This document shows positions 1-7,030 of a stretch of 8,513 bases of DNA, in pieces. Each line of letters starts with the position of its first letter. Position 1 is the stretch's first letter. The notes below the pieces were generated by a model. The model was not told the DNA's origin, searched no databases, and saw nothing but the letters and a program-made list of their open reading frames with translations. Source of the DNA: an uncultured Collinsella sp. (GTDB taxonomy: Bacteria; Actinomycetota; Coriobacteriia; Coriobacteriales; Coriobacteriaceae); the NCBI GenBank assembly GCA_902489295.1, contig CABTZM010000084.1:1-8513 (forward strand), in the 5' to 3' direction. The position numbers and the translations under genes were made by a program.

Positions 1-21
1 ATCGCGAGTTCCGCACGCAAA

Positions 22-44
22 GAAGGCCACTTAATGTGGCCTTC
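22..44 (-). terminator. Intrinsic terminator of the cell-wall hydrolase gene, possibly bidirectional
   Basis: A perfect 9-bp stem (22-30 with 36-44) encloses a 5-base loop. Read on the minus strand, the stem ends in CCTTC and is followed by TTTG, a short U-rich tail. It lies about 68 bases past the hydrolase stop codon. On the plus strand it is followed by GTCTTG, so it could also stop transcription entering from a gene to the left of the window. The U-tract is weak in both directions. Confidence 0.6.
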
Positions 45-111
45 GTCTTGCGCAGGACTGCCCGAGCAGGCAATCAAATATATTGCGGGCGGGCACGCGG
101 CCCCGTCGGCT

Positions 112-1317
112 TTACGACAGCGCCACGCCGCCGAGCCAGCCCCAACGCACGCCAGAGCCAGTGCCATAGAAGCTAATAAACGAATCAAGCGACTTAGACG
201 TAATGGCACCCTCGTTGCTCATAACGATGCCGCCGCCAACGTAGATACCCACATGACCGTAGATAAGGCCCGGAGCACCCGTGCCGCTGTGCGAGGAATC
301 GGCCACGATCATGCCCACCTGCAGCGCCGAGCGGTCGGAGCTATAGCACCAGGCGTTGAACATGTCGCAGGCGTTGCCGCCAAAGTAGCCAACGCCGGCG
401 TTACGGAAGACATTGGTAACCCACGCCGCGCACCAGTTCTGGCCCGGCGAAGGCGTGGAGTAGCACGCGTTGACGACGGCCTGTTGCTTGCCCGAGCCGG
501 CATTCTGCTGCGGAGTTCCGGGCGCATACGATCCGCCACCCGAGCTCGAACCACCCGAGTAGGAATTGTTCTTGTTCGCGGCGGCCGCGGCAGCGGCGGC
601 CTTCCTAGCGGCCTCCTCGGCCTGGGCGGCAGCGAGAATCTCGGAATCACGCTGAGCCATGAGCTCCTTGACATCGTCAGAGAGGCCGTTCAGAACCGTC
701 TGGACTTCCTGCTGCTTGGCCTGCATGTCCTGCATCTGGGCAGTCTGCTGGTCCTTGAGCTTCTCTAAGTCGGCCTTCTGCGACTCGAGCTCGGTCTTTT
801 GCGCATCGAGCTCTTCCTGGATGGTCTGAATGTCCTCGATGGCGTCGCGGTCGCTCTTGTTGATCTTCTCAACGTAATGCGCGTTGGCGACGAGTTCCTC
901 AAACGAGCCAGAGGCCAGCAGCAGCGACAGGATGTTCGTGCCGCCGGACTTGTAGCTGGCGGCCACGCGATCGGAAAGGTCGTTGCGTTTCTTCTTGAGC
1001 TCGGCCTTCTTTTCATCGATCTGGGCCTGCGTGTCGTCAATCTTGCCCTGGACATTCTCGATGTCGTTGAGGGTCTGGGCATTCTTGTTGGCCAGCGCCG
1101 CATACTCATTTGCGATGCTGTCGAGCTGGGCCTGAACCTCGTCGAGCTGGGCCTGGGCGGCATTCAGTTTATCGGTTGTTTCTTTGGAAGCCTCCGCCGC
1201 ATGGGCGCGAGCGGGCAGGCCAAAAAGAACTGCCGCAGAAGCGGCGCCGAACAGGGCCTTGAGGGCAGTGCGGCGCGAGAGCTCCTGGGAAAGGATGGAA
1301 TCGCTGTTTGGTGACAT
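112..1317 (-). CDS. Secreted PcsB-like coiled-coil peptidoglycan hydrolase with a CHAP/NlpC-P60-type C-terminal domain
   Basis: This 401-residue protein is predicted to be exported and to cut peptidoglycan, probably during cell separation or wall remodelling. Residues 1-40 form a signal peptide with a twin-arginine-like motif (SRRTALK, 14-20), a hydrophobic core (21-36) and an AHA cleavage site near 40. Residues 43-225 are mostly charged, Gln-rich coiled coil, as in PcsB and related NlpC/P60 proteins. An Ala-rich helix (229-247) and a Ser/Gly linker (251-263) lead to the catalytic domain (about 275-401). There, Cys296 in NWCAAWV and His355 in GHVGIYV are the likely catalytic pair, with Asn368 or Glu369 a possible third residue. 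Cys285, Cys317 and Cys324 could form disulfides after export. The ATG start has CGGAG (plus 1323-1327) at suitable spacing. Whether the domain is CHAP or NlpC/P60 proper, and which bond it cuts, cannot be settled by eye. The gene is divergent from galE and has no obvious metabolic link to it. Confidence 0.85.
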   Translation of the reverse strand: MSPNSDSILSQELSRRTALKALFGAASAAVLFGLPARAHAAEASKETTDKLNAAQAQLDEVQAQLDSIANEYAALANKNAQTLNDIENVQGKIDDTQAQIDEKKAELKKKRNDLSDRVAASYKSGGTNILSLLLASGSFEELVANAHYVEKINKSDRDAIEDIQTIQEELDAQKTELESQKADLEKLKDQQTAQMQDMQAKQQEVQTVLNGLSDDVKELMAQRDSEILAAAQAEEAARKAAAAAAAANKNNSYSGGSSSGGGSYAPGTPQQNAGSGKQQAVVNACYSTPSPGQNWCAAWVTNVFRNAGVGYFGGNACDMFNAWCYSSDRSALQVGMIVADSSHSGTGAPGLIYGHVGIYVGGGIVMSNEGAITSKSLDSFISFYGTGSGVRWGWLGGVALS

Positions 1318-1361
1318 ATGTACTCCGTTACATGTTTATTTATATGTCGCTCAACTCATAC

Positions 1362-1389
1362 ATATTAGCGTACATATGGCGCGTCCCAA
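1362..1389 (-). promoter_or_regulatory. Candidate promoter of the hydrolase gene
   Basis: On the minus strand, TTGGGA (plus 1384-1389) is followed after 16 bases by TAATAT (plus 1362-1367). Each matches four of six positions of the housekeeping consensus. Transcription would begin near 1354, giving a leader of about 37 bases. TATAAA (plus 1339-1344) is an alternative -10 but has no matching -35. The assignment is tentative. Confidence 0.35.
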
Positions 1390-1540
1390 CGATTTCCACG
1401 AACGGCAGGAAACTACAAGGTCAGCGGCTCGTAAGCAAATGTCGAAGATCAGGTTATGCGTACGCAAGCTCTTCTATGAGTACGTTGGCACAATCCTCCG
1501 CTTTTCCTACAGCGCACGATTTGGGCGTCCCTGCCTGCGC

Positions 1541-1546
1541 TATACT
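1541..1546 (+). promoter_or_regulatory. Candidate galE -10 element
   Basis: TATACT matches five of six bases of the -10 consensus and sits 37 bases before the galE start. No good -35 lies 17 bases upstream. TTGGGC at 1521-1526 would leave only 14 bases, so the promoter may depend on an activator or be weak. The galE ribosome binding site AGGAG (1574-1578) is strong and 5 bases from the ATG. Confidence 0.45.
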
Positions 1547-1583
1547 CCCCTGAAGAAGTGTTCCTGATTCGATAGGAGACTAC

Positions 1584-2645
1584 ATGTCCAAAGCACTCGA
1601 CCCCAAAGACACCTGTGTCCTCGTTACCGGTGGCGCCGGCTTTATCGGCTCGCACACCGTCGTTCAGCTGCTCGAGGGTGGCTACCAGGTCGTCATCGTC
1701 GATGATCTCTCCAACTCCAGCGCCGTCGCCGTCGACCGCGTCAAGACCATCGTGGGCGACGAGGCCGCCAAGAACCTCACCTTCTACGAGGCCAACGTGC
1801 TCGACCGCGATGCGATGAACAAGATCTTCGATACCCATCAGATCGACCGCGTCATCCACTTTGCCGGCTTTAAGGCCGTTGGCGAGTCGGTGAGCAAGCC
1901 CGTCGAGTACTATCACAACAACATCGAGAACACCCTGGTGCTCATCGACGTCATGCGCAACCATGGCTGCAAGTCCATCATCTTCTCGAGCTCCTCGACC
2001 GTCTACGGCGACCCGGACAACCCGCCCGTCACCGAGGAGGATCCTAAGAAGCCCGCGACCAACCCCTATGGTTGGACCAAGTGGATGATCGAGCAGATCC
2101 TTATGGACGTCCACACCGCCGACCCCGAGTGGGACGTCGTGCTGCTCCGTTACTTCAACCCCATTGGCGCTCATCCGTCGGGCCTGATCGGCGAGGACCC
2201 CAAGGGCATCCCCAACAACCTGGTGCCTTATGTCGCCCAGGTCGCCGTGGGCAAGCTCGAGGCCGTTCAGGTCTTTGGCAACGACTACCCCACCCCCGAC
2301 GGCACCGGCGTGCGCGACTACATCCACGTGTGCGATCTGGCCTCTGGTCACGTTGCCGCCCTTAACTGGATGAACGGCAAAACCGGCGTCGAGATCTTTA
2401 ACCTGGGCACCGGCACCGGCACCTCGGTACTCGAGGTCGTTGCCGCCTTCTCCAAGGCTTGTGGCAAGGAGCTGCCCTATGTGATCCGCGAGCGCCGCGC
2501 CGGCGACATCGCTGCCAACTGGTGCGATGCCTCCAAGGCCGAGCGCATGATGGGCTGGAAGGCCCAGTACGACATCGCGGACATGTGCCGCGATAGCTGG
2601 AACTGGCAGAGCCACAACCCCAACGGCTTCGCCGACGCCGAGTAG
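1584..2645 (+). CDS. galE: UDP-glucose 4-epimerase
   Basis: This 353-residue cytoplasmic enzyme uses bound NAD to interconvert UDP-glucose and UDP-galactose, the last step of the Leloir pathway and a source of UDP-galactose for surface glycans. It is an extended short-chain dehydrogenase. The N-terminal Rossmann motif is GGAGFIG (16-22), followed by the acidic pair D40-D41 that holds the NAD ribose. The catalytic Ser lies in SSSSTVYG (probably S137), and the YxxxK pair is Y162 and K166 in NPYGWTK. The tail (WNWQSHNPNGF) closely follows that of E. coli GalE, and the length is near the usual 330-350. One odd feature is Asn312, which sits where E. coli has Tyr299 and human GALE has Cys307, the residue that controls acceptance of N-acetylated substrates. 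AGGAG at 1574-1578 supports the ATG start. The gene appears monocistronic, closed by a strong terminator. Confidence 0.95.
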   Translation: MSKALDPKDTCVLVTGGAGFIGSHTVVQLLEGGYQVVIVDDLSNSSAVAVDRVKTIVGDEAAKNLTFYEANVLDRDAMNKIFDTHQIDRVIHFAGFKAVGESVSKPVEYYHNNIENTLVLIDVMRNHGCKSIIFSSSSTVYGDPDNPPVTEEDPKKPATNPYGWTKWMIEQILMDVHTADPEWDVVLLRYFNPIGAHPSGLIGEDPKGIPNNLVPYVAQVAVGKLEAVQVFGNDYPTPDGTGVRDYIHVCDLASGHVAALNWMNGKTGVEIFNLGTGTGTSVLEVVAAFSKACGKELPYVIRERRAGDIAANWCDASKAERMMGWKAQYDIADMCRDSWNWQSHNPNGFADAE

Positions 2646-2667
2646 CAAAAACCTACATACCGCTCTT

Positions 2668-2703
2668 GCCCCGATCTCACGTTGTGAGGTCGGGGCTTTT
2701 TTT
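2668..2703 (+). terminator. Strong intrinsic terminator after galE
   Basis: A 13-bp stem (2668-2680 with 2684-2696, one G-T wobble) with a 3-base loop is followed by seven T residues (2697-2703). It begins 23 bases past the galE stop, so galE is transcriptionally separated from malQ. Confidence 0.95.
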
Positions 2704-2752
2704 CATGGCATGTAACCATTCGCCGAAAATCGACCAACTTTTTTATCTTGCC

Positions 2753-2782
2753 TGTACATGTTTAAACAACATGTTTTACAAT
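2753..2782 (+). promoter_or_regulatory. Candidate malQ promoter
   Basis: TGTACA (2753-2758) and TACAAT (2777-2782) form a -35/-10 pair with 18-base spacing. They match four and five of six consensus positions. A start near 2790 would leave a leader of about 78 bases before malQ. The spacer holds a palindromic operator candidate. Confidence 0.5.
2756..2774. promoter_or_regulatory. Operator-like inverted repeat inside the malQ promoter
   Basis: ACATGTT (2756-2762) and AACATGT (2768-2774) are perfect inverted copies around a 5-base centre. The centre also contains the palindrome TGTTTAAACA (2759-2768). The site fills the space between the candidate -35 and -10, where a bound dimer would block RNA polymerase. 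A sugar-responsive repressor is plausible for malQ, but the regulator's identity is not visible. Confidence 0.45.
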
Positions 2783-2867
2783 AGGCGTATCGAATCAGAA
2801 CATCGGAGGCGGACTGCACACCCATCGGCAGGCCGACCCCACAACAAGAAGGTTGGTGAGCGCATTC

Positions 2868-4373
2868 ATGGAGCGTGCAAGCGGCGTCCTCATGCCCGTC
2901 TCATCTCTGCCCGGACCATACGGAATCGGCGGCTTTGGCTGGAATGCCTACGACTTCGTCGATTTTCTCGCCTCGTGCAAACAACATTACTGGCAGATTC
3001 TGCCCCTTACGACGACCAGCTATGGCGATTCGCCTTATCAGTCGTTCTCGGCCCGCGCAGGCAACCCCAACTTTATCGACTTTGCCGAGCTTATCGAGGC
3101 AGGGTATCTGGAGCAGCGCGATATCGATGGCGTGTATCTGGGATCCGACCCCAGCAATGTCGACTACGGTGCTATCTTTGGCGGCCGCCGTCAGATTCTC
3201 GACCGCGCCGCCGAGCGCTTTGCTGCCGACAAGCCGGCCGATTTCGATGAATTTATCCAGGCCAACGAGGACTGGCTCATCCCCTACTGTGAGTTCATGA
3301 CCGTCAAAGAGGAGTGCGGTCTCAAGGCGTTTTGGGAGTGGCCCGCGGAGCTCCGCACCCGCGGCGAGGCTTCCGCCAAGGTCTGCGCCGACCATCCGGC
3401 GCGTATGCTCTACCACCAGATGACGCAGTACTTCTTCGATCGCCAGTGGAGCCGCCTCAAGGCCTATGCCAACGAGCGCGACATTCTCATCATCGGCGAC
3501 CTGCCCATCTATGTCTCGCGTGACTCCGTCGAGATGTGGGCGACACCTGAGCTCTTTAAGATCGACGCCGCCGGCAATCCCGTGAGCGTCGCCGGCACGC
3601 CGCCCGACCAGTTCTCGGCCACCGGCCAGTACTGGGGCAACCCCATCTACGACTGGGACGCCATGGAGGCCGACGGCTTCTCCTGGTGGGAGGGCCGCAT
3701 TCGCGCCGCCCTCGACATGTACGACGTCATCCGCCTGGATCACTTCCGCGGCTTCGAGGCCTATTGGGAGGTGCCGTTCTCCTCGCCTGATTCGTCCTAC
3801 GGTTCGTGGACGCAGGGTCCCGGCCTCAAGCTCTTCAAGACACTCGAGGAAAAGCTCGGCACGCTGCCCATCATCGCCGAGGACCTGGGCTTCCTCACCC
3901 CCGGCGTCATCGATATGCGCGACAACTCGGGCTTCCCCGGCATGAAGATCCTGCAGTTTGCCTTTGAGGGCACCAACTCGTACTACCTGCCGCACAACTA
4001 CATTGCCAACACCGTCGCCTACGTGGGCACTCACGACAACGAGACGGCACGCGGCTGGTTTGAAGGAACGGCTACCCCGCGTCAGCGCGAGCAGACAGCC
4101 CTGTACACCCATCAGCAGGCCGGCGAACCCATCGCCGACGCGCTCAACCGAACCATCGCAGCCAGCGTGAGCGACACGTGCATCTACACCATGCAGGACC
4201 TGCTCAACTTGGGCAACGAGGCGCGCATCAACACCCCTGCCACGCTGGGCGGCAACTGGACCTGGCGCATGCTCGACGGCGCCATCACCCGCGAGCTCGA
4301 GCACAAACTCACCGACTGGACCGAGACCTACTTCCGCATCCCGTCGGAAGCCGAAATCGAGCTTCCTCAATAG
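2868..4373 (+). CDS. malQ: 4-alpha-glucanotransferase (amylomaltase, GH77)
   Basis: This 501-residue cytoplasmic enzyme transfers alpha-1,4-glucan segments between maltodextrins. It releases glucose and builds longer chains that glycogen phosphorylase can attack. The N-terminus (MERASGVLMPVSSLPGPYGIG) is typical of the family. The GH77 catalytic residues are all present: nucleophile Asp291 in RLDHFRG, acid/base Glu338 in IAEDLG, and Asp390 in GTHDN. The length matches the roughly 500-residue short form of Gram-positive and Thermus enzymes, without the N-terminal extension of E. coli MalQ. TTG (2853) and GTG (2856) lie upstream in frame, but ATG 2868 is preferred. GGTGA (2855-2859) gives it a Shine-Dalgarno site at 8-base spacing, and the family's conserved sequence begins right there. 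glgP follows on the same strand, 128 bases on. Confidence 0.95.
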   Translation: MERASGVLMPVSSLPGPYGIGGFGWNAYDFVDFLASCKQHYWQILPLTTTSYGDSPYQSFSARAGNPNFIDFAELIEAGYLEQRDIDGVYLGSDPSNVDYGAIFGGRRQILDRAAERFAADKPADFDEFIQANEDWLIPYCEFMTVKEECGLKAFWEWPAELRTRGEASAKVCADHPARMLYHQMTQYFFDRQWSRLKAYANERDILIIGDLPIYVSRDSVEMWATPELFKIDAAGNPVSVAGTPPDQFSATGQYWGNPIYDWDAMEADGFSWWEGRIRAALDMYDVIRLDHFRGFEAYWEVPFSSPDSSYGSWTQGPGLKLFKTLEEKLGTLPIIAEDLGFLTPGVIDMRDNSGFPGMKILQFAFEGTNSYYLPHNYIANTVAYVGTHDNETARGWFEGTATPRQREQTALYTHQQAGEPIADALNRTIAASVSDTCIYTMQDLLNLGNEARINTPATLGGNWTWRMLDGAITRELEHKLTDWTETYFRIPSEAEIELPQ

Positions 4374-4420
4374 GAGCTACCGCGCCCGACCCCTCCCCAC
4401 CGTGCGGACGCGCTTGCTTA

Positions 4421-4460
4421 CCCGCGCGAGGCCACCCCAATCCCCTCGCGCGGGATTCTT
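4421..4460 (+). terminator. GC-rich hairpin between malQ and glgP, a terminator or attenuator
   Basis: A perfect 11-bp stem (4421-4431 with 4444-4454) encloses a 12-base loop and is followed by ATTCTT. The stem is very stable, but the T-tract is broken. It may end malQ transcription, only partly reduce it, or protect the malQ mRNA end. Some readthrough into glgP is likely. Confidence 0.55.
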
Positions 4461-4474
4461 ATGAATTGCAGACA

Positions 4475-4492
4475 TGTAATCAACCCATTACA
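4475..4492 (+). promoter_or_regulatory. Inverted repeat and possible -10 just upstream of the glgP ribosome binding site
   Basis: TGTAAT (4475-4480) and ATTACA (4487-4492) are perfect inverted copies 6 bases apart. The final A is also the first base of the AGGAGG Shine-Dalgarno sequence (4492-4497). TGTAAT matches five of six -10 positions, so a start near 4487 is possible, but no -35 stands out. The site could be an operator over the -10 or, in a readthrough transcript, a small hairpin touching the ribosome binding site. Confidence 0.4.
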
Positions 4493-4501
4493 GGAGGAAA
4501 C

Positions 4502-6769
4502 ATGCCCCAAATTAACCTCATGGAACTCGCCGAGCAGTCTTTTGGCACCTCGCTCGAGCAGCTCGACGACCGTCGCATTTACAAGCTGCTGGTCAAACTC
4601 GTGCAGGAGCGCTCCGCCGCCTGCCCGCTCAACAACGGCAAGAAAAAGCTCTATTACATTTCCGCCGAATTTTTGATCGGCAAGCTGCTCATCAACAACA
4701 TGATCGACCTCGGCATCTACGACGAGGTTAAGGACCAGCTCACCGCCGCAGGCCACGACCTCAACAAGATCGAGGAGTTCGAGGTCGAGCCGTCGCTCGG
4801 CAACGGCGGCCTGGGCCGCCTGGCCGCATGCTTCCTGGATTCCATCGCCACGCTGGGCTTGACCGGCGATGGCGTGGGCCTCAACTATCACTACGGCCTG
4901 TTCCGTCAGCGCTTTGTCGACAACCAGCAGAAGGCCGTCCCCGACGAGTGGCTCGGTGAGCAGGACATCCTAGTCGACGACGACCGCTCCTACACCGTCG
5001 AGTTCGGCGATTTTGCCGTTACCTCCAAGCTCGTCAACATCGACGTGCCCGGTTACGGCCAGCCCACCAAGAACCGTCTGCGCCTGTTCGACCTGGCGAG
5101 CGTCGACGACGGCCTGGTCCCCGGCAGCTCCATCGACTTCGACAAGACCGAGATCGCCAAAAACCTCACCTTGTTCCTCTACCCCGACGATTCCGACGAG
5201 CAGGGCCGCCTGCTTCGCATCTACCAGGAATACTTCATGGTGAGCAATGCCGCCCAGCTCCTGATCGACGAGGCCATCGAGCGCGGCAGCAACCTGCACG
5301 ATCTGGCCGACTACGCCGTGGTCCAAATTAACGACACGCACCCCACCATGGTCATCCCCGAGCTCATTCGCTTGCTCACCACCGAGCATGGCATCGAGTT
5401 TGACGAGGCCGTGACCATCGTACGCTCCATGGTCGCCTACACTAACCACACGATTCTTGCCGAGGCGCTCGAGAAGTGGCCGCTCGTCAGCCTGCAGAAG
5501 GTCTCCCCTGCCATCGCCGACATTATCGTCAAGCTCGATGAGATCGCGAAGGCCGAGCACGATGACCCGCGCGTCGCCGTCATCGACGAATACGACACCG
5601 TCCACATGGCCCACATGGACATCCACTTTGGCTTCTCCATCAATGGCGTAGCCGCCCTCCACACCAAGATCCTGGAGGACACCGAGCTTCATCCGTTCTA
5701 CGAGATCTATCCCGAGAAGTTCTCCAACAAGACCAACGGCATCACCTTCCGCCGCTGGATCCATGGAGCCAACCCCGCGCTCGCCAGTCTGCTCGACGAT
5801 GTAATCGGCACCGACTGGCGCAGCACCGGCGATCTGAGCAAACTCGCCAAGTTCGCCGACGACAAGGACGTTCTTGAGCGCCTGGCCGCCACCAAGGTCG
5901 AGGCCAAGGCCATCATGCGCCAGTTCATGGCGCTCGAGCAGGGCGTGACCATTCCCTCCAACGCCATCATCGACGTCCAGGTCAAGCGCATCCACGAGTA
6001 CAAGCGTCAGCAGATGCTCGCGCTCTACATCATCTGGAAGTACATCGATATCAAGAACGGCAACAGGCCTAAGCACCCCGTCACCATCATCTTTGGCGGC
6101 AAGGCGGCGCCTGCCTACACTATCGCGCAGGACATCATCCATCTGATCCTGACGCTGTCGCAGTGGATTGCAAACGACCCCGACGTGGCTCCCTACCTGC
6201 AGGTTGTCATGATCGAGAACTACAACGTCACCGCCGCCGAGCGCGTGATCCCCGCCGCTGACATCTCCGAGCAGATCAGCCTGGCCTCCAAGGAGGCGAG
6301 CGGCACCTCCAACATGAAGTTCATGCTCAACGGCGTCCTAACCCTGTGCACGCTCGACGGTGCCAACGTGGAGATTGCCGAGCTCGTGGGCGACGAGAAC
6401 ATCTATACCTTTGGTGCCTCGTCCAAACAGGTCGAGCAGCTCTACGCCGACGGCACCTACAACGCCAGTGCGCTCTACCGCAAGCCCGGAATTAAACTGC
6501 TGGTGGACTTCATCACCAACCCGGCCTTTATGGCAACCGGCAACGCCGAGCGCCTGCAGCGCCTGCACGACGACATTAAGGGCAAGGACTGGTTTATGGC
6601 CCTGCTCGACATTGAGGAGTACATCCAGACCAAGGAGCGCGTGCTGGCCGACTACGAGGACCAGGACGCCTGGATGCGCAAGGCGCTCATCAATATCGCC
6701 AACGCCGGCACCTTCTCGTCCGACCGTACGATCTCCCAGTACAACGACGAGATCTGGCACCTGAGCTAG
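4502..6769 (+). CDS. glgP: Glycogen/maltodextrin phosphorylase (GT35)
   Basis: This 755-residue cytoplasmic enzyme uses phosphate and pyridoxal phosphate to release glucose-1-phosphate from the non-reducing ends of glycogen or maltodextrins. Conserved blocks in order are YYISAEFLIG (51-60), GNGGLGRLA (100-108), an IYQEYFMV block (near 240), INDTHP, TNHTILAEALEKWP, RIHEYKRQ (496-503) and EASGTSNMKFMLNG. In the last block Lys606 is the expected pyridoxal phosphate lysine. The protein is 40-60 residues shorter than E. coli MalP and GlgP, which is common in Gram-positive relatives, and no conserved block is missing. The open frame runs upstream to 4178, but ATG 4502 is clearly the start because AGGAGG lies 4 bases before it and upstream residues overlap malQ. 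Sequence alone does not decide glycogen versus maltodextrin preference. Its place beside malQ and a sugar ATPase suggests exogenous maltodextrin as well as stored glycogen. Confidence 0.95.
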   Translation: MPQINLMELAEQSFGTSLEQLDDRRIYKLLVKLVQERSAACPLNNGKKKLYYISAEFLIGKLLINNMIDLGIYDEVKDQLTAAGHDLNKIEEFEVEPSLGNGGLGRLAACFLDSIATLGLTGDGVGLNYHYGLFRQRFVDNQQKAVPDEWLGEQDILVDDDRSYTVEFGDFAVTSKLVNIDVPGYGQPTKNRLRLFDLASVDDGLVPGSSIDFDKTEIAKNLTLFLYPDDSDEQGRLLRIYQEYFMVSNAAQLLIDEAIERGSNLHDLADYAVVQINDTHPTMVIPELIRLLTTEHGIEFDEAVTIVRSMVAYTNHTILAEALEKWPLVSLQKVSPAIADIIVKLDEIAKAEHDDPRVAVIDEYDTVHMAHMDIHFGFSINGVAALHTKILEDTELHPFYEIYPEKFSNKTNGITFRRWIHGANPALASLLDDVIGTDWRSTGDLSKLAKFADDKDVLERLAATKVEAKAIMRQFMALEQGVTIPSNAIIDVQVKRIHEYKRQQMLALYIIWKYIDIKNGNRPKHPVTIIFGGKAAPAYTIAQDIIHLILTLSQWIANDPDVAPYLQVVMIENYNVTAAERVIPAADISEQISLASKEASGTSNMKFMLNGVLTLCTLDGANVEIAELVGDENIYTFGASSKQVEQLYADGTYNASALYRKPGIKLLVDFITNPAFMATGNAERLQRLHDDIKGKDWFMALLDIEEYIQTKERVLADYEDQDAWMRKALINIANAGTFSSDRTISQYNDEIWHLS

Positions 6770-6796
6770 CTCATTCCCCTTACCCATCCTCTTGAG

Positions 6797-6829
6797 AAAC
6801 GGAGTCGTGGCAATACGGCTCCGTTTTTT
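6797..6829 (+). terminator. Strong intrinsic terminator after glgP
   Basis: A 10-bp stem (6799-6808 with 6815-6824, one G-T wobble) can extend by two A-T pairs. It has a 6-base loop, and its end runs into six T residues (6824-6829). It starts about 28 bases past the glgP stop. Confidence 0.93.
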
Positions 6830-6869
6830 GTGCCCGCACGTTACCCTGTGATCCGACTCGGCCAAACAA

Positions 6870-6924
6870 TCTCGATCCGTAGCAATTACTCAACCAAAAC
6901 GGTCCCAGCCGTTACAGATTGAGA
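6870..6924. repeat. Palindromic unit 1, degenerate
   Basis: The left arm TCTCGATCCGTAGCA (6870-6884) and right arm CGTTACAGATTGAGA (6910-6924) match as inverted repeats at 11 of 15 positions. Two of the four differences are G-T wobbles. The left arm is the most diverged copy of the array. The loop side holds a second inverted repeat, AACGG (6898-6902) with CCGTT (6909-6913), which overlaps the start of the right arm and so competes with the long pairing. Confidence 0.6.
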
Positions 6925-6950
6925 CATACCGGCCCCTCCCCTTGGGTTTA

Positions 6951-7005
6951 TCTCAATCTGTAACATCTAGCAGGTGTAATTCGCCTTTGGTGTTACAGAT
7001 TTAGA
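6951..7005. repeat. Palindromic unit 2
   Basis: The left arm TCTCAATCTGTAACA (6951-6965) and right arm TGTTACAGATTTAGA (6991-7005) match at 14 of 15 positions across a 25-base loop. The left arm is followed by TCTAGC, nearly as in unit 3. The loop holds a possible inner stem, AGGTG (6972-6976) with CGCCT (6982-6986). The left arm also pairs perfectly over 14 bases with the right arm of unit 1 (6911-6924), so two alternative foldings are possible. Confidence 0.8.
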
Positions 7006-7030
7006 TGAAATGGTTAGCTCAGCGGAACCG

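Larger units (their letters stand above)
1318..1583. promoter_or_regulatory. Divergent intergenic region between the hydrolase gene and galE
   Basis: This 266-base gap is clearly AT-richer than the flanking genes, most of all at 1318-1380. The left end holds several ACATATGT/TACATGT-like words, including a 9-bp inverted repeat, CATATGTAC (1315-1323) with GTACATATG (1370-1378). The right end holds the likely galE promoter. A small open frame crosses the region on the plus strand, but it has no convincing ribosome binding site and overlaps both promoters, so it is not called as a gene. Confidence 0.6.

Noticed and set aside
34..768. Plus-strand open frame opposite the hydrolase gene
   Set aside because: Its translation is Arg/Ala/Gly-rich and low in complexity, and it begins inside the terminator hairpin. 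The minus strand encodes a protein with a signal peptide and catalytic motifs.
1318..1390. WalR-type boxes (TGTWAH-N5-TGTWAH) at the PcsB-like gene
   Set aside because: Single TGTAAC and TGTA-like words occur, but no correctly spaced pair matches the consensus.
1308..1553. Small plus-strand open frame in the hydrolase-galE gap
   Set aside because: It overlaps the hydrolase start and both promoter regions, has no Shine-Dalgarno sequence, and its translation looks like random AT-rich sequence.
2853..2867. TTG (2853) and GTG (2856) as malQ starts
   Set aside because: The upstream AGAAGG is too close to both, while ATG 2868 has GGTGA at normal spacing and matches the family N-terminus.
2901..4370. 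Long open frame (489 codons) antisense to malQ
   Set aside because: It is a by-product of GC-rich codon usage in malQ. Its protein resembles no family and it has no ribosome binding site. Similar mirror frames lie opposite galE (1449-2648), glgP (4970-6142) and the ATPase (7262-8374).
4178..4501. Upstream extension of the glgP open frame to 863 codons
   Set aside because: It overlaps malQ in another frame, is rich in His and Arg, and the family sequence begins at ATG 4502 behind AGGAGG.
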